NCBI RefSeq assembly: GCF_004151105.1
Contig: NZ_PHRF01000027.1
Coordinates: 113,008 to 177,007 of the forward strand
Direction of reading: 5' to 3'
Source: Streptomyces sp. L-9-10
Lineage (GTDB): Bacteria; Actinomycetota; Actinomycetes; Streptomycetales; Streptomycetaceae
DNA length: 64,000 nucleotides
Position 1 is the stretch's first letter; every line of letters begins with the position of its first letter. The notes under the pieces were generated by a model. The model was not told the origin of the DNA. It did not search any database and saw only the letters and a list, made by a program, of their open reading frames with translations. The position numbers and the translations under genes are program-made. This document shows positions 36,808-44,164 of the stretch, in pieces.

Positions 36808-38205
36808 TCAGCCGGCGTACTGGGCGAAGACGCGGGTGAAGTCCCACGCCTGCTGGCTCACGCCGGAGCAGGTGTCGGCTCCGCCGCCGGTGCAGGGCCG
36901 GTCACGGTTGACCGACCAGAAGGTCAGCCGGGCCAGATGGTGCTGCTGCGCGTAGGCGAGGATGGTGCGGAAGTCCGCGACGGTCACCGTCTCGTTGTTG
37001 TCGGTGATGCCGTTCATCGACGAGATGCCGATGCTGCGGTACGTCTGGTCGTCGCTGTACCCGTACGCGTTCTTGACCGCGTTCTTGAGGCCCTCGGCGG
37101 CGCGGGTGGTGAGCGTGCCCATGTTCTGTCCGGTTCCGCCGAAGTTGAACGGCATGATCGTCCAGCTGTCGACGGTGAGTCCGGCGGCGGCCGCGCGGTT
37201 GATCAGGCTGGTGTCAGGACCGTTCTGGCCGGTGCCGAAGGTGACATAGACCTTGATGCCGGGGTTGTTGGCCTTGATGGTCTTGAGCGCGTCCACGGTG
37301 CGCTGCTGGACGGTGGGGCTGTCGTACGCGGCGGCCTCGATGTCGATGTCGATCGCCTTGAGGCCGTACGCGTTGATGACCTTCTGGTAGGCCGCGGCCA
37401 GTTCACCCGCGCTGGAGCAGGAGCTCTCCAGCTTGTTGCCGCTCCAGCCGCCGAAGGACGGGATGACGTCGCCGCCCGCGCCGCGCACGGTGTTGATGGT
37501 CTGCTGGTCCACTCCGCCGGTCAGCGGCCGTCCGCCGTCCCACTGGGGGTTGCAGTAGCCGTTGCTGAGCACGAACGCCAGGGTGAACCACTTCACGCCG
37601 GTCGCGTTCATGACGGTGGTCGGGTTGGGCGGGCTGCCCCAGCCGTTGTAGATGTACGGTGCGACCGCCATGGGTCCGCTGGGCGCGGGGTTGCCGCCGC
37701 CGCCCGAGGGCGCGGTCCACTTCTGGTTGGCCGTTCCGGTGCAGGTCCAGATCTGCAGCCGGGTGCCGTTGGCGGAGCTGTTGCCCGTCACGTCCAGGCA
37801 CTTGTCGGCCTGGGTGTTGACGATGTCGCGGGCCGCGGAGACGGACCACTTCTGATTGGCGGTTCCCGTGCAGGTCCACAGCTGGAGCTGCGCGCCGTTC
37901 GTGGTGCTGTTGTCCTTGACGTCCAGGCACTTGCCGAGGGCCCTGATCGAGCCGTCGGAGGCGACGTCCCACTGCTGGGCGGCCGAGCCGTTGCAGTCGT
38001 AGAGCTGTACGGCCGCGCCGTTGGCGGAGCTGCCGGACGCCACGTCCACGCACTTGCCGCCCAGGCCCGTGATCGTGCCGACGGCGGCGACCGCCGCGGT
38101 GGCGGGGGTGGGCGCGGTGACGAGCGACGCGCCGATCGCGAGGGGCAGCGCGGCCAGCAGGGCGAAGGATCTGAGGGGCTTGCGGAGGGTGCGTACCGTC
38201 GTCAT
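36808..38205 (-). CDS. Secreted GH18 chitinase with N-terminal CBM13
   Basis: A 465-residue secreted chitinase that would cleave beta-1,4-GlcNAc chains. A signal peptide (~1-38, TPATAA) is followed by a CBM13 trefoil (~43-163; QQW, QKW, QKW), a Gly/Pro/Asn linker, and a GH18 barrel from ~170. The catalytic motif is AIDIDIEAAAYDS (DxDxE; Glu is the proton donor). IPSFGGWSG and the barrel-end LTFWSVNRDRPC also fit. The ATG at 38205 overlaps the upstream GH16 stop (ATGA), so they are coupled. Fungal cell walls or insect cuticle are likely substrates. Confidence 0.93.
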   Translation of the reverse strand: MTTVRTLRKPLRSFALLAALPLAIGASLVTAPTPATAAVAAVGTITGLGGKCVDVASGSSANGAAVQLYDCNGSAAQQWDVASDGSIRALGKCLDVKDNSTTNGAQLQLWTCTGTANQKWSVSAARDIVNTQADKCLDVTGNSSANGTRLQIWTCTGTANQKWTAPSGGGGNPAPSGPMAVAPYIYNGWGSPPNPTTVMNATGVKWFTLAFVLSNGYCNPQWDGGRPLTGGVDQQTINTVRGAGGDVIPSFGGWSGNKLESSCSSAGELAAAYQKVINAYGLKAIDIDIEAAAYDSPTVQQRTVDALKTIKANNPGIKVYVTFGTGQNGPDTSLINRAAAAGLTVDSWTIMPFNFGGTGQNMGTLTTRAAEGLKNAVKNAYGYSDDQTYRSIGISSMNGITDNNETVTVADFRTILAYAQQHHLARLTFWSVNRDRPCTGGGADTCSGVSQQAWDFTRVFAQYAG

Positions 38206-39473
38206 CCGCGGTTCACCGTCCACTTCTGGTTCGCGGCGCCCGTGCAGGTCCAGATCTGCAGCCGGGTGCCGTTGGCGGAGCTGTTGCCGGCCACGTCGAC
38301 GCATTTGTTGGCCTGGATGTTCACGATGTCGCGGGCGTCCGGGACGGCCCAGCGCTGATTGGGGCCTCCGGTGCAGTCCCACAGCTGGAGCTGCGCGCCG
38401 TCCGCCGTGCTGTTGTCCTTCACGTCCAGGCACTTGCCGAGCGCGCGGAGCGAGCCGTCGGAGGCGACGGTCCACTTCTGGGCGGCCGAGCCGTTGCAGT
38501 CGTAGAGCTGTACGGGCGTGCCGTTGGCGGAGCTGGCGGACGCCACGTCCATGCACTTGCCGCCGAGTCCGGTGATCGTGCCCCCGGTGCCGCCGGAGCC
38601 GCCGTCGATCGTGCTCACGCGCACGTAGTCGACGACGAGCTGGGACGGGAACGGCGTGCTGCCGTTGGGGTCACCGGGCCAGTAGCCGCCGACCGCGAGG
38701 TTCAGGATGATGAAGAAGGGCTTGTTGAACACCCAGGAACGGCCGCCGAGATCCGCCGGGGTGCGTGTCTGGTAGACGTTGCCGTCGACGCTCCAGGTGA
38801 TGGCGTTGGGCGACCAGTCGATGGCGAAGGTGTGGAAGGCGTCGGCGAACGCCTGGCCGTTCGGCAGGGTGTAGCCGGCGCCGATGCCGCCCGAACCGGA
38901 GTAGCCGGGGCCGTGCAGGGTGCCATGGACCGTGCCGGGCTCGAAGCCGACGTTCTCCATGATGTCGATCTCACCGCTGTTGGGCCAGCCGACGTTGCCG
39001 ATGTCGTTCCCGAGCATCCAGAACGCGGGCCACATGCCCTGGCCGCGCGGCACCTTCAGCCGGGCCTCGACCCGTCCGTAGGTCGAGGTGAACTTGCCGG
39101 ACGTGTTGAGCCGGGCCGAGGTGTACTCGCACCGGCCGTACCAGCACTGGTAGTTGCCGGGGTTGTCCTTGCGCGCGGTGATGACCAGGTTGCCCTGGCC
39201 GTCGAGCGCGGCGTTGTTGTTGCCCGCCGTGTAGTACTGCCGTTCGTGGTTGTTGACGTTGTCGCCGGTCTCGATCTGCCACTTGCCGCCGTCGACGGCC
39301 GATCCCGCGGCGCCGTTGAAGTCGTCGGAGAACGTGACCGCCGCCGCCCCGACCCCGCCCGCCGACGGGTCGGGGGCGGGGGCCGCGGCGGCGGGGACCG
39401 CGGCCGCCAGGCTGGAACAGCAGAGAAGAGCGAGCGCGTAGAGCGCAATTCGGCGTCCCATGGGGATTCGCAC
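38202..39473 (-). CDS. Secreted GH16 endo-beta-1,3-glucanase (laminarinase-like) with CBM13
   Basis: A 423-residue secreted endoglucanase. The signal peptide ends around AVPAAAA (~residue 30). The GH16 domain (~45-290) contains the catalytic EIDIMENVG (EIDIME: two Glu and Asp of the active site). A Gly-rich linker leads to a C-terminal CBM13 trefoil (~300-423). Laminarinase-like enzymes have this layout, and beta-1,3-glucan of fungal walls is the probable target. The first codon may be GTG at 39473 or ATG at 39461; neither has a strong ribosome site. It is the first gene of a GH16-GH18-GH55-like operon. Confidence 0.92.
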   Translation of the reverse strand: MRIPMGRRIALYALALLCCSSLAAAVPAAAAPAPDPSAGGVGAAAVTFSDDFNGAAGSAVDGGKWQIETGDNVNNHERQYYTAGNNNAALDGQGNLVITARKDNPGNYQCWYGRCEYTSARLNTSGKFTSTYGRVEARLKVPRGQGMWPAFWMLGNDIGNVGWPNSGEIDIMENVGFEPGTVHGTLHGPGYSGSGGIGAGYTLPNGQAFADAFHTFAIDWSPNAITWSVDGNVYQTRTPADLGGRSWVFNKPFFIILNLAVGGYWPGDPNGSTPFPSQLVVDYVRVSTIDGGSGGTGGTITGLGGKCMDVASASSANGTPVQLYDCNGSAAQKWTVASDGSLRALGKCLDVKDNSTADGAQLQLWDCTGGPNQRWAVPDARDIVNIQANKCVDVAGNSSANGTRLQIWTCTGAANQKWTVNRG

Positions 39474-39608
39474 AGGTCATCACATCACTTCGAGTGGGGG
39501 GTCATGCGCATGACATCGCACACGCCCGGGAGGAGCTTCGGGGAGAGCCGACTCGGACGCTTATTTCAATACTTGATTTAAGGGAGGGTGCGAGGGGTCG
39601 TCAAGAAG

Positions 39609-39621
39609 CTGGTATGGACCA
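39609..39621. promoter_or_regulatory. DasR (dre)-like operator upstream of the glucanase-chitinase operon
   Basis: CTGGTATGGACCA matches CTGGTCTAGACCA, the core of the DasR-responsive element, in 11 of 13 positions. It is followed closely by a TGACCAG half-like repeat, as in many Streptomyces chitinase promoters. It lies ~135 bp upstream of the GH16 start and also upstream of the divergent endonuclease gene. The rest of 39474-39876 is AT-richer DNA with TCAATACTTGA (39566-39576), a small inverted repeat. Confidence 0.5.
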
Positions 39622-39876
39622 AAGTTGACCAGATTCACGTCCAGCGCCCATGCATATGAACGCAGACCCGCCACAACCAGGCGGGATGACGCCGGGATGA
39701 CACCGGACAGTGAAGCCAAAACTTGACCTGCACATGACCGACACCGGGCGTTCACACGAGGACACATGCCTTGTGGAAGGCTCCCGCTGAACCGTTACTT
39801 CACGACCACGCGCCGCACTGCCCCCCACCCTGTGGCCGTGCGCCGCGGTGGTCCCGCCGGAGAGGACAGCTCCCCC

Positions 39877-40701
39877 ATGTCCCGTCGCCAACGTCCCACC
39901 CGACGCACGCTGTTGGCTCTCTGCGCCGCCACCGCGGTGCTCGCCACCACCGCGGCCGCCGCACCCGCCGTCGCCTCCCAGGAGAGCGCACCCGCCGCCG
40001 CGGCCACCGCCGCGCTCGACGACACGTACTACCAGGGCGCCATCGGCAAGACCGGTGCCGCGCTCAAGTCGTCGCTGCACTCGATCATCAAGAACCAGAC
40101 GAAGATCACCTACGCCCAGGTCTGGACGGCGCTCCAGGCCACGGACCAGGACCCCAAGAACTCGTCGAACGTGATCGAGCTGTACACCGGCCGGTCCATC
40201 TCCAAGTCGAGCAACGGCGGCAACTCGGGCCAGTGGAACCGCGAGCACGTCTGGGCGAAGTCCCACGGCGACTTCGGCGAGGCGACCGGCCCCGGCACCG
40301 ATGTCCACCATCTGCGCCCGGAGGACGTCGGCGTCAACTCCATCCGCGGAAACAAGGACTTCGACAACGGCGGCAGCGCGGTCTCCGGCGCCCCCGGCAA
40401 CTACACGGACTCCGACTCCTTCGAGCCGCGCGACGCGGTGAAGGGCGATGTCGCCCGGATGATCCTGTACATGGCCGTACGGTACGAGGGCGACGACTCC
40501 TGGCCCGACCTCGAACCCAACGAGCGGGTCAACAACGGATCGAGCCCCGCGATAGGGAAGCTGTCCGTACTCAAGCAGTGGAACGACGAGGACCCGCCGG
40601 ACGCCTTCGAGCAGCGCCGCAACCAGGTCATATACGACCAGGTCCAGCACAACCGCAACCCGTTCATCGACCACCCGGAATGGGTGGAGTCCATCTGGTG
40701 A
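39877..40701 (+). CDS. Secreted endonuclease I family nuclease
   Basis: A 274-residue exported nuclease, similar to E. coli EndA and NucM, that would degrade extracellular DNA/RNA. The signal peptide covers ~1-35 (TTAAAAPAVAS). The H-N-N type catalytic region reads QWNREHVWAKSHGDFG (His in NREHVW) followed by DVHHLRPEDVGVNSIRGNKD, with Asn and His ligands for a divalent metal. The ATG at 39877 follows GGAGAGGAC. An upstream start is in frame but would hide the signal peptide. Confidence 0.9.
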   Translation: MSRRQRPTRRTLLALCAATAVLATTAAAAPAVASQESAPAAAATAALDDTYYQGAIGKTGAALKSSLHSIIKNQTKITYAQVWTALQATDQDPKNSSNVIELYTGRSISKSSNGGNSGQWNREHVWAKSHGDFGEATGPGTDVHHLRPEDVGVNSIRGNKDFDNGGSAVSGAPGNYTDSDSFEPRDAVKGDVARMILYMAVRYEGDDSWPDLEPNERVNNGSSPAIGKLSVLKQWNDEDPPDAFEQRRNQVIYDQVQHNRNPFIDHPEWVESIW

Positions 40702-40806
40702 CCGTGCGGGCCGTCCGGTGATCACGGCGCGGCCTGCCCGCGCCTGATCGCCCGCGGTGCCAGACTGTGCCGCGTTAACTCCAAGCGCCCCCAGCGGGGA
40801 ATGCTG

Positions 40807-40845
40807 GCCGAGCCCCCGGGACACGCTTCGCCCGGGGGCTTCGGC
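40807..40845. terminator. Strong bidirectional terminator
   Basis: A ~14-bp near-perfect GC-rich stem (GCCGAGCCCCCGGG with CCCGGGGGCTTCGGC) and 10-nt loop lie between the endonuclease and the convergent dehydrogenase gene. Confidence 0.8.
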
Positions 40846-40939
40846 TTGCCGCGGCGCGCGCCCCGGTACATGGCCAGAGGTACGTGGCCAGGGACGCGGC
40901 CCGCCGTCCGGCCCGCGACCGGTGCCGTTACCAGTGCCG

Positions 40940-41887
40940 TTACCGGGCCGGCAGGCCGCGGTACCAGTCCAGCGTGGCGTCGATGGTCTCGGACAGCGGG
41001 GTGGGCCGGATCCCGAACATCCGCTCGAAGGCCGACGAGTCCATGATCTGCGCCTCGGTGTGCTGGTAGAACATCTCCTCGTACTCCCGCATGAAGACCT
41101 CGTCGAACGGCCCGACGGGGCGCGGCGCGTCGAGCACGGCGGTCTTGAGCGCGCCGCCCACCCGCCGCTCGATCATCACGTGGATCTCGCGGGTGGTGAC
41201 GGCGGGCGCGGTGGGCAGATGCCAGACCCGCCCGTCGCCCTCCGGGCGCTCGCCGAGCGTGGCCAGTCCCGTCGCCACGTCACCGATGTTCGTATAGCTG
41301 TGCGGCAGGTCGATATCGCCCAGCGCGAGTACCTCACCCCCCGTCAGCGCGGCCGGGAAGGTGGCCCCGCCCAGCGACGAGTTGAGCACGCCGGGACCGA
41401 CGAAGTCGGCCGACCGGGCGAGCACGACGCGGACCCGCCCCTCGCGGTGCGCGGCGAGATACTCCTCGTCGAGCCGCGCCCGCATCCGGCCCTTGCGTGA
41501 CGTCGCCCGCCAGGGCGTGTCCTCGGTCATGACCTCGCCGTGCGTCTCGCCGTACGGATAGAGGGTGTCCAGCACCACCAGGCGCGCGCCGGTGGTCTCC
41601 GCCGCGCCCAGTACCGCCCGCTGGATCCTGGGCATCGCCTCCACCTGGAGGTGATAGGCGACGTTCACGCAGTGGTATACGACGGCGGCGCCCTCCACCG
41701 CGGCCAGGGCCCCTTCGGGAGTGGACACATCGGCCGCGAACCGCTCCACGCCTTCGAGGGGATCTCCCGCCCCAGCGCGGTCCACGAGCCGTACGGGATG
41801 GCCGCGGCGGGCGAGTTCGGCGGCGAGGGTGGTGCCGGCGGGGCCCGCCCCCAGCACAGTGTGGAGGTCGCGGTCAGCAGCGGACAT
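40940..41887 (-). CDS. NAD-dependent epimerase/dehydratase (extended SDR)
   Basis: A 315-residue Rossmann-fold protein. VLGAGPAGTTLA near the N-terminus binds the dinucleotide (GxGxxG). Further landmarks are VVYHCVNVAYH (NNAG-like position) and VVLDTLYPYGETHGEV, where the extended-SDR Tyr would lie but the Lys spacing is unclear. HSYTNIGDVATGLATL is also typical of atypical SDRs. It may act on a sugar, a steroid-like or an aldehyde substrate, or as a reductase; it is not predictable. It is divergent from a TetR gene with an intervening palindrome, so it is probably the target of that regulator. Confidence 0.8.
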   Translation of the reverse strand: MSAADRDLHTVLGAGPAGTTLAAELARRGHPVRLVDRAGAGDPLEGVERFAADVSTPEGALAAVEGAAVVYHCVNVAYHLQVEAMPRIQRAVLGAAETTGARLVVLDTLYPYGETHGEVMTEDTPWRATSRKGRMRARLDEEYLAAHREGRVRVVLARSADFVGPGVLNSSLGGATFPAALTGGEVLALGDIDLPHSYTNIGDVATGLATLGERPEGDGRVWHLPTAPAVTTREIHVMIERRVGGALKTAVLDAPRPVGPFDEVFMREYEEMFYQHTEAQIMDSSAFERMFGIRPTPLSETIDATLDWYRGLPAR

Positions 41888-41955
41888 GACGAGTCCCTTT
41901 CGTTCGGAGTCCGAGGGGTGATGTACGCCCCATCGAGCTACGGTCGATCACTTCT

Positions 41956-41970
41956 GTTATTGATCATAAC
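41956..41970. promoter_or_regulatory. Palindrome between the SDR and TetR genes
   Basis: GTTAT and ATAAC are exact inverted arms around TGATC, in the divergent intergenic region. They lie ~68 bp from the SDR start and ~103 bp from the TetR start. Such a site could be the TetR operator. The position is clear; its role is inferred. Confidence 0.55.
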
Positions 41971-42072
41971 TCTCGCGATGGTGAATCACAAGCTGCCCGT
42001 TTCCGCGCCCCGACCCGAGGGGCTACGGCCTGTAACCTTCACGAGACACCGTCACGCACACAGGAGGACGCC

Positions 42073-42789
42073 ATGGCCGACGCGGCACAGACCCCCCGGG
42101 CGCGCTACCGCGAACAGACCCGCGCGGAGATCAAGTCGGCGGCGCTCCAGCAACTCGCCGAGGGCGGCGTGCAGGCCGTGGCGCTGACCCGGATCGCCAA
42201 GGAGATGGGACTCTCGGGGCCCGCGCTGTACCGGTACTTCGCCGGCCGCGACGATCTGCTCAGCGCGCTGATCCGGGACGCGTACGACGATGTGGCGCGG
42301 ACGATGGAACGCGCGGCGGCCGGCGCGCCGCCCGGGAGCGCCCGCGCCACCCTGCATGTACTGGCCGGCACGTACCGCGACTGGGCCGTCGCCGAGCCGC
42401 ACCGTTATCTGCTGATCCAGGGGACGCCGGTCCCCGGCTACGCGGCCCCGCCCGACACCCTGCTGCGCGCGCGGGCCGCGCTCGGCCCGTTCCTGAAGGT
42501 GTTCGCGGGCGCCGAACCCACCGAAGCGGTACGGCCGGTCGTCGCCGAGATGGACGCGTGGGCCGGGGACGACGGCACGGTGGGCGACTGGCTGACGGAG
42601 TACACCGGCACCGCCGCCCCGGCGGCGGGAGCGGGCGCGGCGCTCGCCGGGACCGTACTGGCCTGGTCCCAACTGCACGGCACGGTGAGCCTGGAGGTCT
42701 CCGGCCTGTACGGGGGGATGGGGCACCGGTCGAGCACCCTGCTGACGGCCCAGATGGACACGCTGGCCGACGCCTTCCGGCTGCCGTAG
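42073..42789 (+). CDS. TetR-family transcriptional regulator
   Basis: A 238-residue repressor-type protein. The N-terminal HTH (~17-62) reads KSAALQQLAEGGVQAVALTR then MGLSGPALYRYFAGRDDLLS, a standard TetR recognition helix. The C-terminal ligand domain resembles the WHG-type. The ATG at 42073 follows AGGAGG. It is divergent from the SDR gene, which it probably represses together with itself. Confidence 0.92.
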   Translation: MADAAQTPRARYREQTRAEIKSAALQQLAEGGVQAVALTRIAKEMGLSGPALYRYFAGRDDLLSALIRDAYDDVARTMERAAAGAPPGSARATLHVLAGTYRDWAVAEPHRYLLIQGTPVPGYAAPPDTLLRARAALGPFLKVFAGAEPTEAVRPVVAEMDAWAGDDGTVGDWLTEYTGTAAPAAGAGAALAGTVLAWSQLHGTVSLEVSGLYGGMGHRSSTLLTAQMDTLADAFRLP

Positions 42790-42857
42790 CCACCGGCGCA
42801 CCGCCCGGGGGCCGCCACCGCCCCCGCCACCGCCCCCGCCCCCGCCCGAGGCACTTC

Positions 42858-42894
42858 CTGGACAGGTGTCTATGATTCATGGACACCTGTCCAG
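42858..42894. promoter_or_regulatory. Operator palindrome overlapping a promoter
   Basis: Arms CTGGACAGGTGTC and GACACCTGTCCAG (13 bp each, perfect) surround an 11-nt centre. A -10-like TATGAT sits in the centre. It lies 30 bp before the DUF1304 start and would be occluded by a bound repressor, probably the TetR encoded by the next gene. Confidence 0.75.
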
Positions 42895-42923
42895 TAGTGC
42901 CCGATCCGCAGGAGACCCCGATC

Positions 42924-43286
42924 ATGCAGACCGCCGCGAATGTCCTGGTCGGCCTGGTGGCCGCGTTCCACGTCTACGTGATGGTGCTGGAGATGTTCCT
43001 GTGGGAGCGGAGGCCCGGCCGTGAACTGTCGGGATTCGACGCCGACATGGCCCGCGCGACCGCGCCCCTCGCCGCCAACCAGGGTCTCTACAACGGTTTC
43101 CTGGCCGCGGGGCTGATATGGGGGCTGATCGCCGCGGACCCGACGGGGTACCGCGTCCAGCTCTTCTTCCTGATCTGCGTGGTCGTGGCCGGTGTGTACG
43201 GCGGGGCCACCGCGAACAGGCGCATCCTGTTCGTGCAGGCACTGCCGGGCGCGGTCACCCTGGCCGCGGTGCTGGCGGCGGGGTGA
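42924..43286 (+). CDS. DUF1304 small membrane protein
   Basis: A 120-residue protein with four membrane helices. ANVLVGLVAAFHVYVMVLEMFLWE and AANQGLYNGFLAAGLIWGL are characteristic of DUF1304, a family of unknown function. The ATG at 42924 follows AGGAG; an upstream ATG at 42879 falls inside the palindrome. Its stop overlaps the start of the following TetR gene. Confidence 0.88.
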   Translation: MQTAANVLVGLVAAFHVYVMVLEMFLWERRPGRELSGFDADMARATAPLAANQGLYNGFLAAGLIWGLIAADPTGYRVQLFFLICVVVAGVYGGATANRRILFVQALPGAVTLAAVLAAG

Positions 43287-43876
43287 CCGGCGCACCTGCG
43301 GGACCGCCCGCGAGCGGGCCGGCGGGCGATCCCCGTACGGCCAGGACCCGGGCAAGGCTCCGGCAGGCCCTGCTCGACGCCTGCGCGGAGCACCCGTTCG
43401 AGGAGGTCGGCGTCGCCGCCCTGGTGCGCCGCGCCGGGATGGGCAGGGCCACGTTCTATCTGCACTACCCCGACCTTCAGGCGCTGGCGGTCGACGCCTG
43501 CGCGGAGGTGGTCCGGGACGCCGTGGACGCCCTGCACGCCTGGCGCGGCACGCCCGATCCGCGTGTCCCACCGCCCGCGCTGACCTCGTTCTTCACCGGC
43601 CTCACTCCGCATGCCGCGCTCTACCGGACGCTGCTGCGCCCCGGTGGCAGCGGCCCGCTCGGCGAACTGCTCCACCGTGAACTGCGGGAACGCAGCCGCG
43701 TAGAGCGGACCCTGGCCGGGGCGCCCGCCCCCGAGCTGATCGCGTCGGCGGTGGCCGCCGCCTTCGCCGGGGTGCTGGCGGACTGGCTGCACGGGCTGAT
43801 CGAGGACACGCCGGAGGGCATCGCGACGCGCGTCTGGCGGCTGCTGGTGGCGCTGCACCGCACGCCGGTCGTCTGA
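43283..43876 (+). CDS. TetR-like regulator coupled to DUF1304
   Basis: A 197-residue TetR-like protein. The HTH reads EEVGVAALVRRAGMGRATFY with LHYPDLQALAVDAC following. The GTG at 43283 overlaps the DUF1304 stop (GTGA). A repressor that is co-transcribed with its target usually also controls the promoter; the 13-bp-arm palindrome at 42858 is the obvious site. Confidence 0.88.
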   Translation: MTGAPAGPPASGPAGDPRTARTRARLRQALLDACAEHPFEEVGVAALVRRAGMGRATFYLHYPDLQALAVDACAEVVRDAVDALHAWRGTPDPRVPPPALTSFFTGLTPHAALYRTLLRPGGSGPLGELLHRELRERSRVERTLAGAPAPELIASAVAAAFAGVLADWLHGLIEDTPEGIATRVWRLLVALHRTPVV

Positions 43877-43945
43877 GCGCCGCCGGAGCGGTACGGCGCG
43901 AGGCAGGTCCGGCCGACGGTGCGCGATTCCGCGGGTGCGCGTAAG

Positions 43946-44013
43946 CGACGGTGCGCGAGAAGGGCGAGGGCGAGAACGACGGCGCGCGAGAACGGCGAGG
44001 GCTGGAACGACGG
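43946..44013. repeat. Imperfect direct repeat
   Basis: Two imperfect, slightly overlapping copies of a ~35-bp sequence (cgcgagaa, ggcgaggg, then aacgacgg) lie between the TetR gene and the PP2C gene. The remainder of 43877-44164 holds no convincing gene. Confidence 0.65.
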
Positions 44014-44164
44014 TGCATGCATGCGAGACGTACAGCCTGCGGCATATGCCAAAGGAATGATCGGCCCGAGTGTTGCCAAACGCCTTACGTGCCCGGGGCG
44101 CCTGTGCGACAGTCGTCATGGTCCCCCCACCGACAGGCCGCGCCACCCCGTATCGGAGTACGAG

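Noticed and set aside
42260..42925. 221-residue minus-strand frame over the TetR gene
   Set aside because: Arg/Pro-rich shadow translation; the plus strand carries a clear TetR domain.
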